Shown here: one piece after another, positions 25,546 through 34,556 of the stretch
Position numbering within the stretch: the stretch's first letter is position 1
Layout of the letters: each line of letters opens with the position of its first letter
Assembly: GCA_964631345.1 (NCBI GenBank)
Contig: CAZVWE010000002.1
Coordinates: 124,001-188,000, forward strand
DNA from: MGBC163016 sp964631345
Lineage (GTDB): Bacteria > Actinomycetota > Coriobacteriia > Coriobacteriales > Eggerthellaceae
Direction of reading: 5' to 3'
Length of the DNA stretch: 64,000 nucleotides
Translations under genes and position numbers: made by a program
The notes under the pieces: generated by a model
Database searches by the model: none
What the model was told of the DNA's origin: nothing
What the model saw: the letters and a program-made list of their open reading frames with translations, nothing else

Positions 25546-26910
25546 TTGAATAACGAAAACACACGTGTGAGCGACGTAACTTTTGAACTTGCAAATGCTG
25601 ATGATGCTCGAGCATACATAAATGAGCCTAGATGGCAAAAGGTTGAACTTGGCCTTAACCGCATGGCATGTTTGCTTTCAGTATTGGGAAACCCTCAGGA
25701 TTCGTATAAATGCGTTCATGTAGCAGGCACTAATGGGAAGGGATCCGTTTCTAGTTTTATTGCGAAATCATTAGAGGCAAGTGGGCTTAGAACAGGGTTG
25801 TTTATGAGCCCTTATGTTTACGATTTTTCCGAAAGGATTCAAGTTAATTCAACGCAAATTGATGATGTGTCTCTTTTGGAAATCACACGTAGAGTTAAAG
25901 ACGCCGCATGCAAGGTCGAAGAAATCCGAGGAGACCATCCAACCGAATTTGAGCTTATGTTTGCTGTCGGGGCTTGTTTTTTTGAATACGCGAAATGCGA
26001 TATTGTTGTGATTGAAGTTGGGCTTGGCGGACGTCTTGATGCAACTAATGTAATCACTCCTGCAATAAGCGTGATCTGTCGCATCGGACTTGATCACACA
26101 TCTATTCTTGGAAACACTATAGAAAGTATCGCCTTTGAAAAGGCAGGCATTATAAAGCAGGGAGTTCCATGTATCTCTTGGCCACAAGAACCAGGTGCTA
26201 TGCGTGTCATTGAGGAGAAATGTAAGTCGCTTGGGAGTTCTTTGTGTGTGACAGATTTTTCAAAGCTTGAGATATTTGGAATAACAGAGACACAGTTTCC
26301 AACATGCTTATTACGTAAATTCGCATACAGAGGCAACTTTTATATGACTCAAATGCTTGGACACAGTCAACCAAAAAATGCTGCTGTTGCCATTGATGTC
26401 CTTCATATGTTGCAGCGGGTATTTCCTTGTATAGACGAAGATGCAATCAAGCAAGGTATTTACAAAAGCAAGCTTCCTGCGCGAATTGAGATTATTTCAA
26501 GAAACCCATTTGTTGTGATTGATGGCTCCCATAATCCTCAAGGTGTATGCGAACTTAAATATACTTTGATAGATATGTCTTTGGATAAGGCGCATATTAC
26601 GGCTGTTATGGGAGTTATGGCTGACAAAGATTATGAAGCTATGATTTCAGAAATGGCGCCAATCGTTGATAGGTTTGTTGTATTTACTGCACCAAATCCA
26701 CGGGCTTTATCAGCGGATGCTTTGGCGGATACAATTCGTAAAATAGCATCTGATAAAGAGGTAATCGAATGCAGAACCCCAAAAGAGGCAATAGAATTTG
26801 CGCTCAATAATGCCTACGACGTCGACACTGGTCACGGTGCGGTTCAGGTTGTAGTTGTGTTTGGGAGCTTATATTCAGCAGGTTCTATTAGATCTGCAAT
26901 ATTGATGTAG
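25546..26910 (+). CDS. folC: Folylpolyglutamate / dihydrofolate synthase
   Basis: Mur-ligase-family enzyme that adds glutamates to folates and, in bifunctional forms, makes dihydrofolate. Signatures: P-loop GTNGKGSVSSFIA, SPYVYDFSERIQVN, GLGGRLDATNVI, GLDHTSILG and the C-terminal DGSHNPQG. It supports the C1-folate cluster in the same window. The TTG start at 25546 is uncertain: no good RBS is visible, and an in-frame GTG at 25567 is also possible. A 6-bp hairpin AAGGCG-CCAA-CGCCTT (25498-25513) precedes it. A strong terminator follows the stop. Confidence 0.92.
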   Translation: MNNENTRVSDVTFELANADDARAYINEPRWQKVELGLNRMACLLSVLGNPQDSYKCVHVAGTNGKGSVSSFIAKSLEASGLRTGLFMSPYVYDFSERIQVNSTQIDDVSLLEITRRVKDAACKVEEIRGDHPTEFELMFAVGACFFEYAKCDIVVIEVGLGGRLDATNVITPAISVICRIGLDHTSILGNTIESIAFEKAGIIKQGVPCISWPQEPGAMRVIEEKCKSLGSSLCVTDFSKLEIFGITETQFPTCLLRKFAYRGNFYMTQMLGHSQPKNAAVAIDVLHMLQRVFPCIDEDAIKQGIYKSKLPARIEIISRNPFVVIDGSHNPQGVCELKYTLIDMSLDKAHITAVMGVMADKDYEAMISEMAPIVDRFVVFTAPNPRALSADALADTIRKIASDKEVIECRTPKEAIEFALNNAYDVDTGHGAVQVVVVFGSLYSAGSIRSAILM

Positions 26911-26951
26911 CTACATCCTTTAACTGTCATATCTCTCAATACAAAAATACA

Positions 26952-26983
26952 AAAACGGCTTCCGTGAAAACGAAAGCCGTTTT
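26952..26983. terminator. Bidirectional intrinsic terminator
   Basis: AAAACGGCTT pairs with AAGCCGTTTT. Inside, CGT pairs with ACG around a GAAA tetraloop, with one C-A mismatch between the two helices. The A-run before and T-run after the stem let it work in both directions, between convergent folC and the hibernation factor gene. Confidence 0.88.
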
Positions 26984-27015
26984 ATGCAATAAAACGCTTG
27001 ATCAACTAGTCTTAA

Positions 27016-27600
27016 TTAATCTTTCTTCGGCATTAATAGACCATATGTTCCATCGTTACGCCTGTATAAAACGTTGACATCTCCAGTGTCTCTGTCCGTA
27101 TAGACAAAGAAGTCATGTCCGAGCATATCGATTTGAAGGAGTGCGTCTTCTTCAGTCATAGGTGCGAAATCAATAGCCTTGCGGCGAACGATTTCATCAT
27201 CTGTGAGTTCATCCATTAAACGATCTAGGTCAAGATCTGTCTCTGGGTGGGCATCTTCGCGCTGCTCAGATTCAATATTTTCAGTCTTTTTCTTCCTTTT
27301 ATCCCTAAGGCGCGTCTTGTATTTACGAAGCTGACGTGCAATTTTTGCAGCTGCAACATCGATTGCTGCAAACATGTCTTCTTCGCTTTCCTCAACACGT
27401 GCAACACTTCCCTTAAGAATTACCGTTACTTCGCATACTGCAGGATTTGGGTTTGCTGGGTTCTTTTCTCTATAAAGGACTATTTCGCATGCAATAGCAT
27501 CAACATCAAGCTGTTCAACTGACTTACCAATTTTGTCCTCAGCGTAATTTCTAAGAGAATCGCTAATTGGTATTTTTCTCCCCGATACGGTGATGTCCAT
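27016..27600 (-). CDS. hpf: Long-form ribosome hibernation promoting factor
   Basis: 194 residues. The N-terminal S30Ae/YfiA domain (ITVSGRKIPISDSLRNYAEDKIGK, VILKGSVARVEESEEDMFAAIDVAAAKIARQLRKYK, split by the basic RNA-binding strand) binds the ribosomal decoding region. The C-terminal domain (VRRKAIDFAPMTEEDALLQIDMLGHDFFVYTD) dimerises 70S ribosomes into 100S particles. The linker is Lys/Glu-rich. GAGGTGA precedes the ATG. Usually induced in stationary phase or starvation; the window also codes an RSH ppGpp enzyme. Divergent from nhaA. Confidence 0.95.
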   Translation of the reverse strand: MDITVSGRKIPISDSLRNYAEDKIGKSVEQLDVDAIACEIVLYREKNPANPNPAVCEVTVILKGSVARVEESEEDMFAAIDVAAAKIARQLRKYKTRLRDKRKKKTENIESEQREDAHPETDLDLDRLMDELTDDEIVRRKAIDFAPMTEEDALLQIDMLGHDFFVYTDRDTGDVNVLYRRNDGTYGLLMPKKD

Positions 27601-27672
27601 GATGTCACCTCTGTTTCTCGAAATTTATAGGACAACTTAAGAATAACCTGTCTTGCGATTATTTTTGCAAGT

Positions 27673-27691
27673 TATGCCGATCGTTGGCATA
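27673..27691. promoter_or_regulatory. Inverted repeat between hpf and nhaA
   Basis: TATGCC-N7-GGCATA is a perfect 6-bp inverted repeat with a centre-to-centre distance of about 13 bp, suited to a dimeric regulator. It lies in the divergent spacer, 73 bp upstream of hpf and 82 bp upstream of nhaA. Regulator unknown; chance cannot be excluded. Confidence 0.3.
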
Positions 27692-27772
27692 TCGATAACA
27701 ATTACCTCATATTTATGTACTCAATCAGGTTCGTTGCGATAGCCTATTTCTAAAAAGATGGGAAGGTTGTTT

Positions 27773-29380
27773 ATGGACAGTAAAGATGCAGGCGAAAAAG
27801 AAGCGCTCGCAGCGAAAACTGCACCAAATCATGCGAGCATTTTCATCCAAGAAGTCCAGGGTCACAACAAACGCCTAAAGAAAATTATCGATTTTACGCA
27901 CTCTTCAACTATTGCGGCAGGAGTCATGTTGGTCGCAGCAATAGTTGCCATTATTGTCGCAAACACTCCCGCAAGTGAAGGATTTTTAGAGTTCTGGGAA
28001 ATGCATGCATTTGTTGGTGTGGGTGGCGCTCATATTGAGATGTCACTTGAACACATCATCAATGACATTTTCATGGCTCTCTTTTTCCTGCTTGTTGGAT
28101 TAGAGATTAAATACGAGATGACAGTTGGCGAACTTACCAATATCCGCCAAGCAGCACTTCCAATACTTGGAGCTTGTGGTGGTGTATTGATGCCAATAGT
28201 TATCTATCTTATTTTTAATATATCTGACCCGAATACATCACATGGTTGGGGTGTGCCTACGGCAACAGACATTGCTTTTGCATTAGGTATTTTGGCGCTG
28301 CTTGGCGATAGGATTCCAAACGGTATCAGAGTGTTTCTATCAACGCTTGCGGTAGCTGATGACATAATCGCTATTTTGGTCATTGCTATTTTTTATGGGG
28401 AAAGCCCAAGCTTTTTATGGCTTGCAATAGCTGCGCTTGTGATGGTGTGTCTTGTGGTTATGAACAAGTGCCATATATATGGACTTGCGCCGTATATATT
28501 GGTTGGTGCGGTTTTGTGGTTCTGTGTATTTATGTCGGGCGTGCATTCAACGATTGCCGGTGTGCTTCTAGCTTTTACGATCCCTTCTGGTTCGCGTGTA
28601 GATATGCAAAATTTCTTAAAGTGGTCGGATGAAAAAGTTCAGCAAGCAGTTATTGATCATGATGATAATGTGCCGATCATTGCACAGAAGAAGTATTTAA
28701 GTACTGTAGATAAACTCTCCCATGTATCAAAGCAGGTCATTCCTCCGGCAACTAGGCTTGAGCATGCACTGTATCCATGGGTTTATTTCTTAATCCTTCC
28801 GCTTTTTGCGCTTACAAATGCAGGTGTTACGCTGGCGGGTGGCGAAATAATGACGATGCTTTCAAGCAATGTTGTTCATGGCGTATCTTTAGGCCTTTTG
28901 CTTGGTAAACCAATAGGAATTATGTTATTTAGTTTCCTTACGGTAAAGCTGAAAATCGCAACTCTTCCGGATCACGTTACCTGGATTCATATGTTAGGTG
29001 CATCTATTCTTGGTGGCGTTGGATTTACGATGGCAATCTTTGTTGCCAATCTTGCATACACCGATCCATTCCTTGTATCGGAAGCAAAATTTGGAATTCT
29101 TCTTGCTTCATTTATCGCTGGAGTAATTGGTTTTGTATTTTTGCTTTTGGAAGCAAAGGCAGCAAAGCGCAAAGGGATTAGTTTCATTACTACAAATCCA
29201 AAGGAAGGAAATGTTACAACGGACGATATTGAAGCTGCCGAGCGAGCTGATGCTGTTATAGCTGAACTTGCAGATGCTGATCTTGCGCGTGAACTTGATC
29301 AGGAAAGGCGTGACTCAGACGGAACTCGAGTAATCAAAATTGAACGAGACGATTTAAAAGATGAAGACAGCGAAGATTAA
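27773..29380 (+). CDS. nhaA: Na+/H+ antiporter NhaA
   Basis: Electrogenic sodium/proton antiporter of the inner membrane for pH and Na+ balance. The conserved GLEIKYEMTVGEL, TATDIAFALGILALLGDRIP and the unwound-helix aspartate pair in LAVADDIIAILVIA are present, followed by further TM spans. At 535 residues it is about 140 longer than E. coli NhaA. The extra length is a cytosolic C-terminal tail from about residue 470, rich in Asp/Glu/Arg, plus an N-terminal extension. Start at ATG 27773 with GGAAGG 6 bases upstream; the ATG at 27758 lacks an RBS. Confidence 0.95.
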   Translation: MDSKDAGEKEALAAKTAPNHASIFIQEVQGHNKRLKKIIDFTHSSTIAAGVMLVAAIVAIIVANTPASEGFLEFWEMHAFVGVGGAHIEMSLEHIINDIFMALFFLLVGLEIKYEMTVGELTNIRQAALPILGACGGVLMPIVIYLIFNISDPNTSHGWGVPTATDIAFALGILALLGDRIPNGIRVFLSTLAVADDIIAILVIAIFYGESPSFLWLAIAALVMVCLVVMNKCHIYGLAPYILVGAVLWFCVFMSGVHSTIAGVLLAFTIPSGSRVDMQNFLKWSDEKVQQAVIDHDDNVPIIAQKKYLSTVDKLSHVSKQVIPPATRLEHALYPWVYFLILPLFALTNAGVTLAGGEIMTMLSSNVVHGVSLGLLLGKPIGIMLFSFLTVKLKIATLPDHVTWIHMLGASILGGVGFTMAIFVANLAYTDPFLVSEAKFGILLASFIAGVIGFVFLLLEAKAAKRKGISFITTNPKEGNVTTDDIEAAERADAVIAELADADLARELDQERRDSDGTRVIKIERDDLKDEDSED

Positions 29381-29426
29381 TTTGGAATAATATTGGTCTA
29401 TATTCAAATTCTTAGGAGGAGTTTGC

Positions 29427-30851
29427 ATGGGCTTAAATAAAGCCGCAGCTATAGTTCTTGCAGCGGGTGAGGGAACCCGTATGAAATCAAAGAAACCAAA
29501 AGTTGCACACGAAATCTTAGGAAGACCTTTAGTTGAGTGGGTTTTGAATGCGGCAATAGATGCAGAAATAGAAAGTATAGTTACGGTTGTAGGCCATAAA
29601 GCAGACGAAGTGATTCCGCTTGTGGAAGGCAAGTCGTCTGTAGCAATTCAAGAAGAACAGCTTGGCACAGCAGATGCAGTGAAGTCCGGACTTCTATCTG
29701 ATGCGCTTCAAGGTTTTAATGGATCTATTGTGGTGCTTTCAGGCGATTGTCCACTTATTACAGCTAAGACCATAAAAGACATGGTGGATACCAAAGCTTC
29801 AACAGGTGCATCGTGTGTTGTGCTTACGATGGCTATGGATGACCCTTTTGGTTATGGACGAATTATTAGAGAAGACACATTTGCGGAGGATACACCTTCT
29901 AAGGTTAATCCTGAGTGCACAGGGGAAGTGCTTAGGATAGTTGAACAAAAGGATGCAACCGATATAGAAGCAGCAGTTTGCGAATGTAACTCGGGTTTTT
30001 ATTGTTTTGATGCAGATGCGCTAAAGGCTGCTTTAGCTAAAGTTGATTCAAATAATGCACAAGGTGAATACTATTTAACTGATGTGCTTGAGGAAATGAA
30101 AAACGCTGGTCTTAAATGTATTGCTCTTCGAGCAGAAGATCCGCTTGAATGTCTCGGTGTGAATTCCAGACGTCAGCTTGCTTATGCAAGTCATGTTATG
30201 CAAGCAAGAATTAATGGCCGACTTATGGATGAGGGTGTCACGATGGTGGCTCCTGAACTTGTTTGGTGTGGTCCTGATGTGCATATTGATCGCGATGTAA
30301 CGCTTTTGCCAAATGTGGTTTTATCAGGGAAGACCACTATTGGGGAAGACAGTGTAATAGGACCAAACACCCGCTTATTTGACACAACCGTAGGATGCGG
30401 TTGTGTGCTTGAAGAAACCATTGCATACGAAGCAATTCTTGAAGATGAGGCCACTTCAGGTCCTCGAGCATATCTTCGTCCGGGTGCCCATTTATGCAAG
30501 AGCGCAAAAGCGGGATGTCATGTCGAAATCAAGAAATCTACTGTAGGCGTTGGTTCAAAGGTTCCTCACCTTTCATATATTGGAGACGCCACTATAGGCA
30601 CAGGCGTTAATATTGGTGCAGGATCAATTACTTGCAATTATGATGGTGAAAAGAAGCATCCAACCGAAATAGGGGATAGGGTATTTGTTGGATCGGATAC
30701 TATGATGGTTGCTCCAGTTAGCATTGGGGCAGACGCAACGATTGGCGCTGGCTCTGTGATAACGAAAAACATTCCAGAGGGATGTTTGGCGGTTGCTCGA
30801 GCAAGAGAGAGAATCATTGAAGGCTGGTCCAAAAAGAAGCATATTAAATAG
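29427..30851 (+). CDS. glmU: Bifunctional GlmU (UDP-GlcNAc synthesis)
   Basis: Acetylates glucosamine-1-phosphate and couples it to UTP, giving UDP-N-acetylglucosamine for peptidoglycan. The N-terminal pyrophosphorylase domain starts AIVLAAGEGTRMKSKKPK and has LGTADAVKSG. The C-terminal left-handed beta-helix has hexapeptide repeats and the acetyltransferase segment NYDGEKKHPTEIGDRVFVGSD. 474 residues, typical length. AGGAGG precedes the ATG; prs follows after 29 bases, the same glmU-prs order seen in many Gram-positives. Confidence 0.97.
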   Translation: MGLNKAAAIVLAAGEGTRMKSKKPKVAHEILGRPLVEWVLNAAIDAEIESIVTVVGHKADEVIPLVEGKSSVAIQEEQLGTADAVKSGLLSDALQGFNGSIVVLSGDCPLITAKTIKDMVDTKASTGASCVVLTMAMDDPFGYGRIIREDTFAEDTPSKVNPECTGEVLRIVEQKDATDIEAAVCECNSGFYCFDADALKAALAKVDSNNAQGEYYLTDVLEEMKNAGLKCIALRAEDPLECLGVNSRRQLAYASHVMQARINGRLMDEGVTMVAPELVWCGPDVHIDRDVTLLPNVVLSGKTTIGEDSVIGPNTRLFDTTVGCGCVLEETIAYEAILEDEATSGPRAYLRPGAHLCKSAKAGCHVEIKKSTVGVGSKVPHLSYIGDATIGTGVNIGAGSITCNYDGEKKHPTEIGDRVFVGSDTMMVAPVSIGADATIGAGSVITKNIPEGCLAVARARERIIEGWSKKKHIK

Positions 30852-30880
30852 CAATGTCAGACCAAACCCAAGGAGTATAA

Positions 30881-31852
30881 ATGACTGAAATGCAGAAATC
30901 ATTGGCTGTTTTTTCTGGATCAGTAAGCCCAGAATTAGCAGATAAGATCGCAGATCAACTAGGAATTGACCTTGGGAAGGTCAGGCTTGAGACATTCTCA
31001 AACGGTGAAATCTATGCAAGGTATTTGGAAAGCGTGCGTGGAGCGGATGTGTTTCTTATCCAATCTGTCGCAGGAGAGCATGTAAACGACGCGCTAATGG
31101 AGCTTTTGATTATGGCTGATGCTGCAAAGAGAGCATCTGCTAGAACCATCACAGCCGTGATTACGCATTATGGGTATTCTCGTCAAGATAGAAAATCTGC
31201 TGCACGTGAGCCGATTACAGCAAAGTTGGTTGCTAATTTAATTACTATATCGGGCATTACACGTGTGATGACAATAGATCTGCATCAAGGACAGATCCAA
31301 GGCTTTTTTGATATGCCAGTGGATCATCTAACAGCACTGCCAATTTTTGTCGATTACTTTAAGGCGAAGAATTTTCCGAAAGATAAAGTATGCATTGTGT
31401 CTCCTGATGTAGGACGAGCAAAAGCTGCTAAGAAGTTTTCAGACATGATGGAAGCAGATCTTGCGATCATGCACAAAGGACGTCCTGGACACAATAAAGC
31501 AGAGATTACCGCACTTATTGGAGATGTCGAGGGTAAGATCTGCATTCTCAACGACGATATTATTGATACGGGTGGCACAATTGCTGCAGCAAGCGCGACA
31601 TTAAAACAAAAAGGTGCTGCCGAGGTTTATATATGCTGCACACATCCGGTCTTTTCTGGTCCTGCTTATGAAAAGCTTGCAGAGGCTCCAGTTGAAGAGG
31701 TTGTTGTCTGTGATACCATCCCGATTCCACCTGAGCGTCAAAATGACAAGATCAAAGTAATTTCCGTGGCTCCGCTTTTTGCTCGGGCTATTGCGAATGT
31801 GTACAACAACGGCTCTGTTAGCGATTTATTTGATCCTGATTTTGCTCTTTAA
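30881..31852 (+). CDS. prs: Ribose-phosphate pyrophosphokinase
   Basis: Makes PRPP from ribose-5-phosphate and ATP for nucleotides, His, Trp and NAD. Class I signatures: FSNGEIYARYLESVRGADVFLIQS, YGYSRQDRKSAAREPITAKL, DLHQGQIQGFFD and the PRPP loop DDIIDTGGTI. 323 residues, slightly long. The flexible-loop catalytic Lys-x-Arg region here reads HKGRPGHNKAE, a variant of the usual KRR. AAGGAG lies 6 bases before ATG. Confidence 0.96.
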   Translation: MTEMQKSLAVFSGSVSPELADKIADQLGIDLGKVRLETFSNGEIYARYLESVRGADVFLIQSVAGEHVNDALMELLIMADAAKRASARTITAVITHYGYSRQDRKSAAREPITAKLVANLITISGITRVMTIDLHQGQIQGFFDMPVDHLTALPIFVDYFKAKNFPKDKVCIVSPDVGRAKAAKKFSDMMEADLAIMHKGRPGHNKAEITALIGDVEGKICILNDDIIDTGGTIAAASATLKQKGAAEVYICCTHPVFSGPAYEKLAEAPVEEVVVCDTIPIPPERQNDKIKVISVAPLFARAIANVYNNGSVSDLFDPDFAL

Positions 31853-31932
31853 GTTTTACCCTCTAATAGGGGTGCAATAGATAATGTTATAGGACATAGC
31901 TTTATGGCTATGACTTTTAGAGGATGGTTTTC

Positions 31933-32529
31933 GTGGTTCTTCTAAAAAAGAAGAGCATAGAAGATGACTTATGCTGTCTGATTGCAGGACTCGGAAATCC
32001 TGGCAAGGAATATGAGGGAACCCGTCATAATGCGGGCTTTATGACACTTGATCTCTATGCTAGTAAACATGGTGCAAATTATTGGAAAGATGAATGTGGT
32101 GCAATTTGTGCTCATGTACAGGTAGGTCGTAACTCTTTAATACTTGCAAAGCCTCAAAGCTTTATGAATTTATCAGGTGGTCCCATATCAAAACTTATGG
32201 ATAAATATAAAATTTCAGCTGATAGGCTTATTGTTATTCATGATGAACTAGACATTGAGCCTGGAACAATAAGACTTAAATACAGTGGGGGTCTTGCAGG
32301 TCATAATGGCCTTAAGTCAATTTCAAACAAGATTCAAACAAATGATTTCTATAGAATTCGCGTGGGCATTGGAAGGCCACCGGGACGTATGCCAGTATCT
32401 GATTATGTGCTCACAACTCCTAAGGGTGATATGCTTGCGCTTTTTGAAGAGGGGATAGAAAAAGCAGCGGATGCTTGCCAGGTTTTATTGGATGATGGAC
32501 TTATTGTTGCTCAGGATAGGTTTAATTGA
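31933..32529 (+). CDS. pth: Peptidyl-tRNA hydrolase
   Basis: Releases peptides from peptidyl-tRNA that falls off the ribosome. CLIAGLGNPGKEYEGTRHNAGF carries the catalytic His; KPQSFMNLSGGPI, HDELDIEPG and GGLAGHNGLKSI are the other Pth motifs. About 198 residues. I prefer GTG 31933, which is 8 bases from AGAGG; the ATG at 31924 abuts the AGAGG and could not use it. The stop overlaps the TTG start of the next gene by 4 bases. Confidence 0.95.
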   Translation: MVLLKKKSIEDDLCCLIAGLGNPGKEYEGTRHNAGFMTLDLYASKHGANYWKDECGAICAHVQVGRNSLILAKPQSFMNLSGGPISKLMDKYKISADRLIVIHDELDIEPGTIRLKYSGGLAGHNGLKSISNKIQTNDFYRIRVGIGRPPGRMPVSDYVLTTPKGDMLALFEEGIEKAADACQVLLDDGLIVAQDRFN

Positions 32530-33143
32530 GGGAGTTTCTAACAATTGATGGCGAGTGTGAAGCGGAGATTGAAATCAAGAAATCTCGATTTATCGCGCAT
32601 CTTGCTCATGTTGACACCGAAGAAGACGCTTTAAATCATATTGAGCGAATAAGGCACGAAAATACAAGTGCTCGCCATAATGTTTATGCATATATTCTTT
32701 CAGATGGAAGATGTAGATATTCAGATGATGGTGAGCCTGCAAAAACGGCGGGCATGCCAACACTTGATGCTCTAAAGCATGCAAATATTGAGAATGTGGC
32801 CTGCGTAACTACACGCTATTTCGGTGGCACTCTTTTAGGAACAGGCGGCCTTGTAAGAGCTTATACTGGTGCAGTTGATGCGGCCATACAGACGGCCACC
32901 ATAGTTAAGATGTCTGTGATAAGACGCATAACGCTCAAAATTGCATATGCGGTATATGATGCCTTGGTTCGCACATTGCCAGACTTTGATGCAAAGATAG
33001 AGAAGTCTAATTATTCTGATTTTGTTGACTTAAGCGTGCTTTGCAAAGATGAAGTTGCAGATGCTTTGATTACGGCCATTACTGAAATAAGCCACGGTCA
33101 AGCTGAAATAAATGCAGGGGTGCCATTTGAAGGCACCCTCTGA
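32526..33143 (+). CDS. YigZ/IMPACT-family protein
   Basis: 205 residues. The UPF0029 N-terminal domain is clear: EIEIKKSRFIAHLAHVDTEEDAL, RHNVYAYIL, SDDGEPAKTAGMPTL and TRYFGGTLLGTGGLVRAYTGA. The C-terminal ferredoxin-like domain (DUF1949) is weaker. Eukaryotic IMPACT regulates the Gcn2 kinase; the bacterial YigZ structure resembles ribosome-binding folds, but no enzymatic role is settled. TTG start at 32526 overlapping the pth stop; GATAGG lies 5 bases upstream. Confidence 0.88.
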   Translation: MREFLTIDGECEAEIEIKKSRFIAHLAHVDTEEDALNHIERIRHENTSARHNVYAYILSDGRCRYSDDGEPAKTAGMPTLDALKHANIENVACVTTRYFGGTLLGTGGLVRAYTGAVDAAIQTATIVKMSVIRRITLKIAYAVYDALVRTLPDFDAKIEKSNYSDFVDLSVLCKDEVADALITAITEISHGQAEINAGVPFEGTL

Positions 33144-33163
33144 CTGAATATATATGTTTAAAA

Positions 33164-34375
33164 CTATCTGAGATTGTAGGGCTTAACAGTAAGCGGAAGT
33201 CCGTTGGCTCCATACTTAATATCAGGCTCTCCAGCAATTAGAGGTTGGAAGTAATCTAGCGCCTCTTCCGTAACGCCTGCATAATCTGCTTGAATCCAAT
33301 CAACTGGGAATGCCTTCACGAAGTTTGCGAATTCAGATGCAGGGCCTGCGAAAAACTCTGGTTCGTATGCTCCATTTTGATCGGATGCTCTTTTAACGCC
33401 CACAACCTTAGCTGTAAAGGATTCATCGTATGAGCGTGCATGTGCAGAAATTCCAAGCTCATAAGCCTCGGATACATCAACTGCTGATTGTGCGAAGTTA
33501 GATGAGCGAGCAGCACGGGAGAGATCTTGGACGATGCCACGAGGTGCAATGCCAGCATCAATTATCATCTGCTTTAGTGTTGCGGCGGCACCACCTAAGA
33601 TAGCATGTGCAAATCCATCGTTTGCGCTTTCTCCAGCAGAAAGATATGTTCCGTCTTTGTAGTGTGCACCTTCGCTTACAACGATATAGCATGACCCGGT
33701 TTCATCCATTTTCTTTTGAACGAGCCCTAAGAATTTGTCTTTGTCAAAGTCGACTTCAGGTAAAACCAAAAGATCAACGTCTCCGCTAACACAGCAACTT
33801 GCTGCAAGCCACCCAGCATCTCTGCCCATCGTTTCAAGAACAAAAACCTCTGGGCGAGTGTATGCGTCATAGTCAAGTCTTGTTGCATGTGTTACGAGAT
33901 TTGCAAGTTTTGCAGCGGATGGAAACCCAGGGCAGTGATCAGGTGGCACAAGATCGTTGTCAACAGTTTTTGGAATGCCGATAAAACGGCGCTTGCTTCC
34001 ATTTTCTAATGCCCACTCTGATAACGCATCTACTGTATCCATCGAATCGTTTCCGCCAATGTAGAACATGGTATCGATGTCGTGTTTTGCCATTATTTCT
34101 TCAAGTTTTGCGAAATCTTCAATTTGGCCACGCTTTAGCTTATAGCGACATGTTCCAAGAGCACTAGATGGTGTTTGTTTAAGTATGTCGATCTCTGATT
34201 TTGCGATATCGGTTAAGTCGTAGAGTTTGTCAGCTAGCACGCCTTCAATCCCATGAATACCGCCTAACACATGGTCGTATATTGGATTTATTTGGTTTGC
34301 TCTAATAACGCCTGCAAGAGATGCGTTTATTACAGCAGTAGGGCCTCCTGATTGAGCCACTAGACAATTACCCAT
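33164..34375 (-). CDS. pfp: 6-phosphofructokinase, PPi-dependent type
   Basis: Phosphorylates fructose-6-phosphate in glycolysis. 403 residues with SGGPTAVINASLAGV, the nucleotide/PPi site YIGGNDSMDT, catalytic GIPKTVDND, and ETMGRDAGWLAA. Cofactor choice can be read from two positions: Asp110 in GGND (Gly in ATP-dependent enzymes) and Lys136 in IPKTVDND (Gly in ATP-dependent E. coli PfkA). Both indicate pyrophosphate as donor, so the reaction is reversible. GAGGAGGAG precedes the ATG. Monocistronic; divergent from the recJ fusion. Confidence 0.94.
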   Translation of the reverse strand: MGNCLVAQSGGPTAVINASLAGVIRANQINPIYDHVLGGIHGIEGVLADKLYDLTDIAKSEIDILKQTPSSALGTCRYKLKRGQIEDFAKLEEIMAKHDIDTMFYIGGNDSMDTVDALSEWALENGSKRRFIGIPKTVDNDLVPPDHCPGFPSAAKLANLVTHATRLDYDAYTRPEVFVLETMGRDAGWLAASCCVSGDVDLLVLPEVDFDKDKFLGLVQKKMDETGSCYIVVSEGAHYKDGTYLSAGESANDGFAHAILGGAAATLKQMIIDAGIAPRGIVQDLSRAARSSNFAQSAVDVSEAYELGISAHARSYDESFTAKVVGVKRASDQNGAYEPEFFAGPASEFANFVKAFPVDWIQADYAGVTEEALDYFQPLIAGEPDIKYGANGLPLTVKPYNLR

Positions 34376-34556
34376 GAACTCCTCCTCAAATTGGGTGATG
34401 TTTAAGGTTGTTCCTTAATCATAGTGTATAGAAACAACTTCGCTATTAAATCCATTGCTCAGGTGTGATTTTTGCTAGTGCACAAGCCTTTAGTGGTCGC
34501 GGATATGAGACAATTATCCGGAAAACAAAAGTGTTGATTGAAGGTACCAAAATTAT

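Noticed and set aside
31895..31912. Hairpin CATAGC-TTTATG-GCTATG in the pth leader as a terminator
   Set aside because: Stem of only 6 bp without a clear T-run; prs and pth are likely still co-transcribed.
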